A stretch of 64,000 nt of DNA from Actinoplanes palleronii. GTDB lineage: Bacteria > Actinomycetota > Actinomycetes > Mycobacteriales > Micromonosporaceae. The DNA lies in assembly GCF_016862315.1 (NCBI RefSeq), contig NZ_BOMS01000085.1:19828-83827 (forward strand). Reading direction: 5' to 3'. Position numbers and translations under genes: made by a program. The notes under the pieces are model-generated. The model made no database searches. It was not told the DNA's origin and worked only from the letters and a program-made list of their open reading frames with translations. Of this stretch, positions 43,165 through 51,158 are shown piece after piece (within the stretch, counting starts at the first letter, position 1; the number at the start of each line of letters is the position of its first letter).

Positions 43165-44894
43165 TCAAACTGCTTCGTGTGCATCTGCGGCCGTACCGGA
43201 AGACGATCGGCCTGATCGTGCTCTTCCAGTTCCTGCAGACGCTCGCGACGCTCTACCTGCCCACCCTGAACGCCGACATCATCGACAACGGCGTGATCAA
43301 GGGCGACACCGGCTACGTGCTGAAGCTCGGCGGCGGCATGCTCGGCATGACCGTGCTGCAGATCGCGGCGCAGGTCGTGGCGGTCTATTTCGGCGCGCGC
43401 ACCGCCATGGCGGTCGGCCGGGACCTGCGCGAGGCGATCTTCGCCAAGGTGCAGACGTTCTCGGCGCGCGAGGTCGGCCAGTTCGGCGCCCCGTCGCTGA
43501 TCACCCGGACCACCAACGACGTGCAGCAGATCCAGATGCTGGTGCTGCTCACGTTCACGCTGATGGTCTCCGCGCCGATCATGTGCCTCGGCGGCATCGT
43601 GCTGGCGCTGCGCCAGGACGTCCCGCTCTCCGGGCTGCTCCTGGTGATCATCCCGATCCTGATCGGCATCGTCGCCCTGATCATCAGCCGGATGCGGCCG
43701 CTGTTCCGCAGCCTGCAGGTCAAGCTGGACCGGGTCAACCAGGTGATGCGCGAGCAGATCACCGGCATCCGGGTGATCCGGGCGTTCGTCCGTGACGAGC
43801 GCGAGCAGGCCCGCTACGAGGTGGCCAACGACGACCTGACCCAGGTCTCGCTGAAGGCCGGCAAGATCATGGCGTTGATGTTCCCGACCGTGATGCTGAT
43901 CGTGAACCTGTCCAGCGTCGCGGTGCTCTGGTTCGGCGGGCACCGGATCGACAGCGGGCCGATGGAGGTCGGCGCGCTCACCGCGTTCCTCAGCTACCTG
44001 ATGCAGATCCTGATGTCGATCATGATGGCCACCTTCATGTTCATCATGATCCCGCGGGCCGAGGTCTGCGCCGAGCGCATCCAGGAGGTGGTCGGCACCG
44101 AGAGCAGCGTGACGCCGCCTTCGGCGCCGATCACCGAGGTGACCCGGCACGGCGAATTGGAACTGCAGTCGGTCAGCTTCCGCTATCCGGGGGCCGAGGC
44201 CGCTGTTCTTTCCGACGTACGACTGATCGCCCGGCCCCGGGAGATCACCGCGATCATCGGGTCCACCGGCAGCGGCAAGACCACGCTGCTCAACCTGGTC
44301 CCCCGGCTCTTCGACGTGACCGAGGGCAGCGTGCTGGTGGACGGCGTGAACGTCCGCGAGCTCGACCCCGGCCTGCTGGCCCGGCTGGTCGGGATCGTGC
44401 CGCAACGGCCGTACCTGTTCACCGGCACGGTCGGCTCCAACCTGCGGTACGGCAACCCGGACGCCACCGACGAGGAACTCTGGGAGGCCCTCGAGGTCGC
44501 ACAGGCCAAGGGCTTCGTCGAGAAGATGGACGGGCGGCTGGAGGCCCCGATCGCGCAGGGCGGCACGAACGTGTCCGGCGGGCAGCGGCAGCGGCTGGCG
44601 ATCGCCCGCGCGCTGGTGCACCGGCCGGAGATCTACCTGTTCGACGACTCGTTCTCGGCGCTCGACTACGCCACCGACGCCGCGCTGCGGGCCGCGCTGA
44701 TCCCGCACATCGCGGACGCCACCGTGGTGATCGTGGCGCAGCGGGTCAGCACGATCCGGGAAGCCGACCGGATCGTGGTGCTCGACGACGGCAAGGTGGT
44801 CGGGACCGGGACGCACGAGGAACTCATGGACGGCAATCCGACGTACCGGGAAATCGTTCTTTCGCAGTTGACCGAGCAGGAGGCGACCGCATGA
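43158..44894 (+). CDS. ABC exporter half-transporter with degenerate ATP site
   Basis: 578 residues: six-helix exporter membrane domain, then an ATPase with Walker A IGSTGSGKTTLLN and signature VSGGQRQRLAIARAL. After Walker B the catalytic glutamate is replaced by Asp (YLFDDSFSALD), the mark of the non-canonical site in heterodimeric exporters such as TM287/288 and BmrCD. GTG 43158 follows GGGGGAG by nine bases. The stop overlaps the next gene's ATG (ATGA). Drug or lipid export likely. Confidence 0.93.
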   Translation: MLIKLLRVHLRPYRKTIGLIVLFQFLQTLATLYLPTLNADIIDNGVIKGDTGYVLKLGGGMLGMTVLQIAAQVVAVYFGARTAMAVGRDLREAIFAKVQTFSAREVGQFGAPSLITRTTNDVQQIQMLVLLTFTLMVSAPIMCLGGIVLALRQDVPLSGLLLVIIPILIGIVALIISRMRPLFRSLQVKLDRVNQVMREQITGIRVIRAFVRDEREQARYEVANDDLTQVSLKAGKIMALMFPTVMLIVNLSSVAVLWFGGHRIDSGPMEVGALTAFLSYLMQILMSIMMATFMFIMIPRAEVCAERIQEVVGTESSVTPPSAPITEVTRHGELELQSVSFRYPGAEAAVLSDVRLIARPREITAIIGSTGSGKTTLLNLVPRLFDVTEGSVLVDGVNVRELDPGLLARLVGIVPQRPYLFTGTVGSNLRYGNPDATDEELWEALEVAQAKGFVEKMDGRLEAPIAQGGTNVSGGQRQRLAIARALVHRPEIYLFDDSFSALDYATDAALRAALIPHIADATVVIVAQRVSTIREADRIVVLDDGKVVGTGTHEELMDGNPTYREIVLSQLTEQEATA

Positions 44895-46852
44895 CCGCGC
44901 CCAACCGGCCCGGGCCGCCGATGGGCGGTCCGCCGGCCGCCCGGATGATGATGGGGGCCGGTGGGCCCCCGGAGAAGCTGCAGGACTTCAAGGGCTCCAC
45001 CAAGCGCCTGCTGCGCATGCTCGCCCCGCAGCGCGCGCTGGTCGGCCTGGTGCTGTTCTTCGGCGTGGTCTCGGTCTCGCTCGCGGTGCTCGGGCCGCGG
45101 CTGCTCGGGCACGCCACCGATGTGATCTTCGAGGGTGTGGTCGGCAAGATGCTGCCGGCCGGTGTCACCCAGCAGCAGGCCGTCGAGGGGCTGCGCCAGC
45201 AGGGCGACACCAAGGTCGCCGACATGCTCGCGGCCATGGACAGCGTCGTACCCGGCCGGGGCATCGACTTCGACGCCCTGAAGCGGGTGCTGCTCTGGGT
45301 GGCCGTGGTCTACCTGTTCGCGTGGGTGTTCGGCGTGCTGCAGGGCCGGATCACCGCGCGGGTGGTGCAGACCGCCGTGTTCGACCTGCGCAACCAGGTC
45401 GAGGCGAAACTGTCCCGGCTGCCGCTGTCGTACTTCGACAAGCAGGCGCGTGGCGAGGTGCTGAGCCGGGCCACCAACGACACCGACAATATCGCGCAGA
45501 CGCTGCAGCAGACGTTCGCCCAGCTGGTGACGGCGCTGCTGACGGTCGTCGGCGTACTCGGAATGATGTTCTGGATCTCGCCGTTGCTGGCGCTGATCGC
45601 GCTCGTCACGATCCCGGTGTCGTTCTGGCTGACCAAGTTCGTCGGCAAGCGGGCCCAGGGCCAGTTCGTCGCCCAGTGGAAGACGACCGGCCAGCTCAAC
45701 GGGCACATCGAGGAGATGTTCACCGGCCACTCGCTGGTCAAGGTCTTCGGCCGGCAGCATGAGGCCGAGGAGACGTTCCGCGGTCACAACGACAAGCTGT
45801 ACGCGTCCAGCTTCCGCGCCCAGTTCATCTCCGGGCTGATCCAGCCGGTCATGATGTTCATCAGCAACGTGAACTACGTGCTGGTGGCGGTCGTCGGCGG
45901 TCTGCGGGTGGCGTCCGGCTCGTTGTCGCTGGGTGACGTGCAGGCGTTCATCCAGTACTCCCGGCAGTTCAGCCAGCCGCTCACCCAGGTGGCCAGCATG
46001 GCCAACCTGGTGCAGTCCGGGGTGGCCTCGGCCGAGCGGGTGTTCGCCCTGCTCGACGCGGAGGAGCAGAGTCCGGACCCGGCTCCGGTTTCGCTTTCCT
46101 CGGTGGAAGGGCGGATCACGTTCGAGAACGTGTCGTTCCGGTACCTGCCCGACCAGCCGCTGATCGAGAACCTGTCGCTCTCGGTGGAGCCGGGCCAGAC
46201 CGTCGCCATCGTCGGTCCGACCGGCGCCGGCAAGACCACGCTGGTCAACCTGCTGATGCGGTTCTACGACGTGACCGGCGGGCGGATCACCCTGGACGGG
46301 GTGGACATCGCGACGATGCCCCGTGAGCAGTTGCGTGAGCAGATCGGGATGGTGCTGCAGGACACCTGGCTGTTCGGCGGGACGATCGCGGAGAACCTGG
46401 CGTACGGCGCGGACTCCTACGATTTCGCGGCGATCGTCCGGGCGTCGGAGGCGGCACACGTCGACGGCTTCGTCCGGATGCTCCCGGACGGCTACGAGAC
46501 GACGATCGACGAGGAGGGCTCGAACGTCAGCGCCGGCCAGAAGCAGCTGATCACGATCGCGCGCGCGTTCCTGGCCGAGCCGAGCATCCTGATCCTGGAC
46601 GAGGCCACCAGCTCGGTCGACACCCGTACCGAGGTGCTGATCCAGCGGGCCATGGCGACGTTGCGGACCGGCCGGACGAGCTTCGTGATCGCCCACCGCC
46701 TGTCCACCATCCGCGACGCCGACCTGATCCTGGTGATGGAGAACGGCACCATCGTGGAACAGGGCACCCACGACGAGCTGATCGCGGCGGACGGCGCTTA
46801 CGCCAGGTTGTACTCGGCCCAGTTCGCCCAGGCGGTCGCCGAGATCGACTGA
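44891..46852 (+). CDS. ABC exporter half-transporter with canonical ATP site
   Basis: 653 residues. A Pro/Gly/Met-rich cytoplasmic N-terminus (about 1-30), six membrane helices with an unusually long first external loop (about 80-130), and an ATPase with Walker A VGPTGAGKTTLVN, signature NVSAGQKQLITIARAF and Walker B ILILDEATSSVD with the catalytic Glu. It forms the active partner of the preceding half-transporter. Confidence 0.93.
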   Translation: MTAPNRPGPPMGGPPAARMMMGAGGPPEKLQDFKGSTKRLLRMLAPQRALVGLVLFFGVVSVSLAVLGPRLLGHATDVIFEGVVGKMLPAGVTQQQAVEGLRQQGDTKVADMLAAMDSVVPGRGIDFDALKRVLLWVAVVYLFAWVFGVLQGRITARVVQTAVFDLRNQVEAKLSRLPLSYFDKQARGEVLSRATNDTDNIAQTLQQTFAQLVTALLTVVGVLGMMFWISPLLALIALVTIPVSFWLTKFVGKRAQGQFVAQWKTTGQLNGHIEEMFTGHSLVKVFGRQHEAEETFRGHNDKLYASSFRAQFISGLIQPVMMFISNVNYVLVAVVGGLRVASGSLSLGDVQAFIQYSRQFSQPLTQVASMANLVQSGVASAERVFALLDAEEQSPDPAPVSLSSVEGRITFENVSFRYLPDQPLIENLSLSVEPGQTVAIVGPTGAGKTTLVNLLMRFYDVTGGRITLDGVDIATMPREQLREQIGMVLQDTWLFGGTIAENLAYGADSYDFAAIVRASEAAHVDGFVRMLPDGYETTIDEEGSNVSAGQKQLITIARAFLAEPSILILDEATSSVDTRTEVLIQRAMATLRTGRTSFVIAHRLSTIRDADLILVMENGTIVEQGTHDELIAADGAYARLYSAQFAQAVAEID

Positions 46853-46861
46853 CTCTTTGAA

Positions 46862-46892
46862 GAGCCGGCCCGCGATGATCGCGGGCCGGCTC
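46862..46892. terminator. Bidirectional terminator hairpin
   Basis: Perfect 15-base arms (GAGCCGGCCCGCGAT and ATCGCGGGCCGGCTC) separated by one base, nine bases past the exporter stop and just before the convergent toxin stop. Confidence 0.88.
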
Positions 46893-46894
46893 CG

Positions 46895-47155
46895 TCATTC
46901 GTACTGGTAACGGCAGAAGACGATGGTGATCTCATTCGGCGTCACGGCATACACCAGGCGGTGCTCGTCATCGATACGCCGGGACCGGAGACCAGCGAGA
47001 TTGTCACGCAGGACTTCGGGTTTGCCGATGCCCGGACCGTCGGGATCACGCTTGATGTCGGCGATCAGCGCGTTGATGCGCTTGAGCGTCCTGCGGTCCT
47101 GGGTCGGCCAATACAGATAGTCGTTCCAGGCCTGATCGGTCCAGCTCAGCTTCAT
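46895..47155 (-). CDS. yoeB: YoeB/Txe family toxin
   Basis: 86 residues, a RelE-superfamily ribosome-dependent mRNA endonuclease. Body text (WNDYLYW, GKPEVLRDNLAGLRSRRI, DEHRLVYAV) is very close to E. coli YoeB, including the Glu and Arg catalytic positions. The C-terminus reads CRYQYE where E. coli has CRYHY, so the catalytic His is Gln (residue 84) and one residue is added. Activity may be reduced. Start overlaps the antitoxin stop by four bases. Confidence 0.9.
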   Translation of the reverse strand: MKLSWTDQAWNDYLYWPTQDRRTLKRINALIADIKRDPDGPGIGKPEVLRDNLAGLRSRRIDDEHRLVYAVTPNEITIVFCRYQYE

Positions 47156-47409
47156 TCCTCAGGACCGAACTCACGTTCGGTGGCGAGGCCGGCGCGCCAC
47201 TGCTCGACGCTCTCCATGAGCCGCCTGGCGTTCGCGGGTGTCCGGAGCAGGTAGTTGGTCTCCACGATCGAGTCCCAGTCAGCCTTGCTGACCAGCACCG
47301 CGTTGCCCCGTTTGGAGACGATCTCGATCGGGGTGTGGTCGTCGTTGACACGCTCGATGAGCGGGAAGAGAGTCTTGCGTGCCTCACTGGCACTGATCGC
47401 TTCGGTCAT
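47152..47409 (-). CDS. yefM: YefM/Phd family antitoxin
   Basis: 85 residues. N-terminal ISASEARKTLFPLIERVND is the Phd/YefM DNA-binding fold; the C-terminal helix (RLMESVEQWRAGLATE) would wrap the toxin. ATG 47409 follows GGGAGG. It should neutralise the adjacent YoeB and repress the pair through the upstream dyad. Confidence 0.92.
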   Translation of the reverse strand: MTEAISASEARKTLFPLIERVNDDHTPIEIVSKRGNAVLVSKADWDSIVETNYLLRTPANARRLMESVEQWRAGLATEREFGPEE

Positions 47410-47423
47410 GACACCTCCCAAGT

Positions 47424-47443
47424 CGTACCGGATTCGGTACCAC
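47424..47443 (-). promoter_or_regulatory. Putative antitoxin operator
   Basis: GTACC and GGTAC arms around GAATCC (read on the minus strand) form a 16-base dyad about 15 bases before the antitoxin ATG, where autoregulation sites of YefM-YoeB operons lie. Confidence 0.5.
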
Positions 47444-47470
47444 TTTCCCGGCATGAGGCACAGACGAAGC

Positions 47471-47500
47471 AGCGGGGGCGGCCTGTCGGCCGCCCCCGCT
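47471..47500 (-). terminator. Terminator hairpin after the first Calx-beta gene
   Basis: Perfect 13-base stem (AGCGGGGGCGGCC with GGCCGCCCCCGCT) and a four-base loop, 21 bases past the stop; only a short T-rich run follows. Confidence 0.82.
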
Positions 47501-47520
47501 GGTTCCGGGTCAGGTGGTGC

Positions 47521-50500
47521 TTACTTGATGGTTACGGCCTTGCTGGCGGAGTAGCCCGAGTTGATACCCATGCCACTGTTGCCGGAGACCATGGCGCGGA
47601 CCGTCAGCTTGGTCTTCGACTTGAAGGACCAGGAGCCCTTGTAGCCGGTGCTGGTGGTCTTGCCGGAGGCCAGGGTGACCCACTTGCCACCGGTCCACCG
47701 CTGGATGGTGACCGTCTGGCCGGTGGCCTTCGGGTTACCGGCGACCATGACGTTGAGCTTGCCCTTCGTCGAGGTCGCGGTCAGGGCCGGAGCCTGGGTC
47801 AGCTTGACCATCTTGACCGCGGAGTTGACCTCCTCGGACCGGACGACGAACGTCCAGCCCTGGGAGATCTGCCGGGCGCCGAACTTGTACTCGCCCGAGC
47901 TGTTCGCCGTGACGTTGGCGAGCCACTTCGTCTTGGTCGGGTCGGTGGTGGGCAGCGGCGCACCCCAGAGCTCGACGACCGAGCCGGGAGCGGCCTTACC
48001 CCACGCGGTGACCCCGCCGACGCCCTTGGCCGGACCGGAGAGCATCAGGGTCGGTGTGACCGACGCTGCGTCATCCGACTTGATCGTGACGGTGGAGTCG
48101 CCGTTGATGACCGAGGCGCCCAGCGGGCCGGGGTTACCCAGCCGCACCGTGAAGGTCTCGTTGTCTTCCTTGGCCTTGTCATCGATCAGCGGGACCTTGA
48201 TGCTGGCCTTCATGGTGCCCGGCGGCACGGACAGCGTGCCCTTGGACATCGTGTAGTCCTTGCCGGCCATCGCCGTGCCGTTCTCGGTCCACCAGGGGAT
48301 CGTCACGGTCTGCGTGGTCGAGGTCGCCTCGCCGGTGAAGGCCAGGTCGACCGGGACCATCGCCCAGCCGTCCTTCTCGTTGGACGACACGTCGGCGACC
48401 GAGGCGGCCGGCGGGGTGTCCAGCGGGTCGTCCGCGATCTTCACGATCGCGGTCGAGGTGGTGAAGCCCTTCAGGACCGACGAGACCTCGTTGGCCGTGA
48501 CCGAGAAGGTCTCGACCGGCTCGTCGATGTCGTCGTTCAAGAGGTTGAACGCCGGCAGGGTGAACGGCACCGTCATCTTGGACAGCGCGCCCTCGTACCC
48601 GACGGGGACGGTGGCGATGGCGCTGGCGAGGCCGGTCGGGATCTCGAAGTCGGACCCGACGGTCGCCGGGTCAGTACCGGTGCTGCCGGCGGTGAAGCCG
48701 ATGTCGTACTGGTACTGGGACTGACCGACCACGGTGGGAGCGACGGTGACCGTGCCACCCTCGGTGCCGCTGGCGGTCGCGAAGGTCAGCTTCGGCTGCT
48801 GGTCGTCGTTGCCGATGGTCACCCGCGACTGGGTCACACTGTCGCCGGTGGTGCCCACGTTGCCCGAGCCGACGAACGTGACGGTGAACGTCTCGTCCCG
48901 CTCGTAGACCGCGTCACCGTTGACCGGCACCTCGAAGTAACCGGTCGTCTCGCCGGCCTTGATCGTGGCGGTCAGGCTCTTCGGCAGGTCGTAGTCGTTC
49001 GAGCCCGCCGCGGTGCCGGCCTCGACCGCGCTGACGTCCGCGATCGTCGCGGTGAAGGTCGCGTCCGTCCCGGCCGCGCTGCTCAGCTTGATCGGGACCC
49101 GGGCGAGCGTGGTACCGCTGTTGCCCTCCTGGACGGTCGCGTCCGCGGTGGTCCAGATCGGCGCCGAGTCGTCGTCGTCGATGATGAACGTGAGGTCACC
49201 GAGGCTGGCGTCGTCGGCGACGCCGCTCGTGCTGGTCACGTGCAGCTTGAAGGTCTCGTCGTCCTCGGCGATCCGGTCACCGATGATGCTGACCGGGATC
49301 TGCAGCGCCTTCGTGCCGTCGGAACCGTCGGAACCCGCCGGGATCGTGATGCTTCCCGACTTGCCCACGTAGTCGACACCGTTCTTGGCGGTTCCGTCGA
49401 CGAAGGAGTAGCTCAGCGTCGCCGGCAGTGGAGAATCGCTGGCGAACTTGACGTAAATGATCTTGTCGGTCGGGCCGTTGCTGCCCTCGGTCCAGGTGTC
49501 CGACCCGGCGTTGAACGGCGTTTCGGCGCTGTACTCGACCGTCTGGCCGGCTTCCGCGTCGGTGATGGTGCCGTTCGCGCTGGCGGCGGTCCCGAGAGTG
49601 GCGTTCGAGCTGGCGTTGGCGATCGTGGCCCTGACGTTCTCCGGCCCTTCCCAGGTGCTGGCCGGTGCCACAAGGGTCGTGACCGGAACGTTCACCAGCT
49701 TGCCGTACTGCGGAATCGTCTTCGAGATGGCGGACTCGTTGGTGAAGTCCGTGCCGTTGGTGGCCGCGGGCGTGTTGCCGCTGACCGCGCCGGCCGAGGT
49801 GAAATCGAACGTGGTGGCCGTCTCCGAGGGGTTGGACAGCGACACCGGGAACGACAGGCGGGTGCCCTCCTTCGCCGACACGGAGTCGGCGATGCTGAGG
49901 GTCGGCTTGTCATCGTTGTCGGTGAGGGCCATCTCGACCACGTCCTGGCCGGAGACCCTGGCACCGCCCAGCACCGCGCGGCCGGTGTCCACCGCCACGT
50001 CGAAGTACTGGGTGTCGGTCTCGTCCGCGGTGTCGTCGTTGATCGAGACCGTCGTGGAGCCGGTCGTCTGGTTGGCCGGAATGGTAATCACGGCATCGGA
50101 GGCCAGCGCCGTGAAGTCCCGGAAGTCACCGCCGGTCGACCGAGCCCAGGTGGTCATGTAGTTGCCGGCGCTGAGAGCCGCCCGCGACGGGTCCGCCGTC
50201 TTCACCGGGATGACGACGTCGTGCGCCTGCGGATAGGTGGACTGCGCCGTGACGGTCACCGTCTTGGTGCTCTCGACGACCTTGGTCGAGCCACCGAGGG
50301 TGATGTCGTTGCTGCTCCAGGCCCAGATCGTGCCGGTGGCCGTCTCCACGCTGCTGTCGCCGGCACCGCCGTTGAGAGCCGAGTTCGTCGCGGTGACCGT
50401 GAACGTCTCGTCCACGGAGTCGGTGTCGATCTTCGTGGGAATCGTGATGGTGGCGGTACTGGGGCTACTCGCGCTCGATGCCAGGAACGTCACTGGCGTC

Positions 50501-50838
50501 GTGAACGCGTCGTTGTCGTAGTCCGTGGTGCCATCGGTCATGTTGAAGGCTGCGCTACCGGTAGCGGTGCCACCGCCCGTCGTGATGCCGAACGACGCCG
50601 GAACGTTCCCGGTGTAGGTCAGCTTGAAGACGAGGTCGCCGCCTTCCCAGTTCGCCGCACTCGTGATCGTCAGGTTGTCAGCGGCAGCCGCGAAGGCCGG
50701 CGTAGCAACGAAGACACCGGGGACAAGGCCAGCCGCGGAAGCAACAACGGTCGCCAGGACTGTCCGGATCCGCTTCCGTCCCCAGAGTGTCAACGGCACT
50801 CGCTCCTGCGACGCCGTTTGGATTGGTCGATGACGCAT
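47521..50838 (-). CDS. Secreted Calx-beta repeat protein
   Basis: 1105 residues. After a twin-basic signal peptide (cleavage near ATPAFAAA) the protein is a string of about eight Calx-beta-type beta-sandwich repeats, each with an acidic DE.F.V. core and DDD calcium-site ends (for example DSVDETFTVTAT, DETDTQYFDVAV, DDDSAPIW). The last ~190 residues are two Ig-like domains rich in Thr and Lys. No membrane anchor or sortase signal. This fits a calcium-stabilised extracellular adhesin or matrix protein. ATG 50838 follows AGGAAGAG; longer frames translate the riboswitch. Paralogue of the next gene upstream. Confidence 0.85.
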   Translation of the reverse strand: MRHRPIQTASQERVPLTLWGRKRIRTVLATVVASAAGLVPGVFVATPAFAAAADNLTITSAANWEGGDLVFKLTYTGNVPASFGITTGGGTATGSAAFNMTDGTTDYDNDAFTTPVTFLASSASSPSTATITIPTKIDTDSVDETFTVTATNSALNGGAGDSSVETATGTIWAWSSNDITLGGSTKVVESTKTVTVTAQSTYPQAHDVVIPVKTADPSRAALSAGNYMTTWARSTGGDFRDFTALASDAVITIPANQTTGSTTVSINDDTADETDTQYFDVAVDTGRAVLGGARVSGQDVVEMALTDNDDKPTLSIADSVSAKEGTRLSFPVSLSNPSETATTFDFTSAGAVSGNTPAATNGTDFTNESAISKTIPQYGKLVNVPVTTLVAPASTWEGPENVRATIANASSNATLGTAASANGTITDAEAGQTVEYSAETPFNAGSDTWTEGSNGPTDKIIYVKFASDSPLPATLSYSFVDGTAKNGVDYVGKSGSITIPAGSDGSDGTKALQIPVSIIGDRIAEDDETFKLHVTSTSGVADDASLGDLTFIIDDDDSAPIWTTADATVQEGNSGTTLARVPIKLSSAAGTDATFTATIADVSAVEAGTAAGSNDYDLPKSLTATIKAGETTGYFEVPVNGDAVYERDETFTVTFVGSGNVGTTGDSVTQSRVTIGNDDQQPKLTFATASGTEGGTVTVAPTVVGQSQYQYDIGFTAGSTGTDPATVGSDFEIPTGLASAIATVPVGYEGALSKMTVPFTLPAFNLLNDDIDEPVETFSVTANEVSSVLKGFTTSTAIVKIADDPLDTPPAASVADVSSNEKDGWAMVPVDLAFTGEATSTTQTVTIPWWTENGTAMAGKDYTMSKGTLSVPPGTMKASIKVPLIDDKAKEDNETFTVRLGNPGPLGASVINGDSTVTIKSDDAASVTPTLMLSGPAKGVGGVTAWGKAAPGSVVELWGAPLPTTDPTKTKWLANVTANSSGEYKFGARQISQGWTFVVRSEEVNSAVKMVKLTQAPALTATSTKGKLNVMVAGNPKATGQTVTIQRWTGGKWVTLASGKTTSTGYKGSWSFKSKTKLTVRAMVSGNSGMGINSGYSASKAVTIK

Positions 50839-50849
50839 TCTCTTCCTGT

Positions 50850-50935
50850 CTCCTTCGGCGGCTGGGCTACCTCCAGCGGGGAGGCCCCTGGCTTTGCGCC
50901 CCCGCCTTACGACGGGTTTGCCTGTTCGGGTACCG
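50850..50935 (-). ncRNA. c-di-GMP-I (GEMM) riboswitch
   Basis: On the minus strand the 5' leader of the Calx-beta gene shows the GEMM-I core in order: GGCAAACC, a stem capped by CGTCGTAAGGCG (GNRA-type GTAA), GGCGCAAAGCCA with the ligand-binding A and G context, GGGGCC, a variable CCCCGC/GGAGG arm, and GGTAGCCCAGCCGCCG. The P1 3' strand ends about 12 bases before the ribosome-binding site, so translation control is likely. The remaining upstream leader to about 51010 contains another GC hairpin. Confidence 0.85.
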
Positions 50936-51158
50936 CACCTAGGGCGGTTGGGGGTGCCGGCGTGACCGGCCCTCAGCAGCGCAAACACGGGACTTACGAG
51001 CCACGTGAGGCGGAGCCATACGTAATCTAACCGGCATATCAGCCCCTTTTCGGCGGAACGCCTTTTTCCGGCAGAGAGACCTTCACGTGCTCGGGTCACG
51101 GAGGTCGGGCCGGGCGCGAGGGTACCCACGACAACGGCTGCCAGCGGGGAAAACCGGG

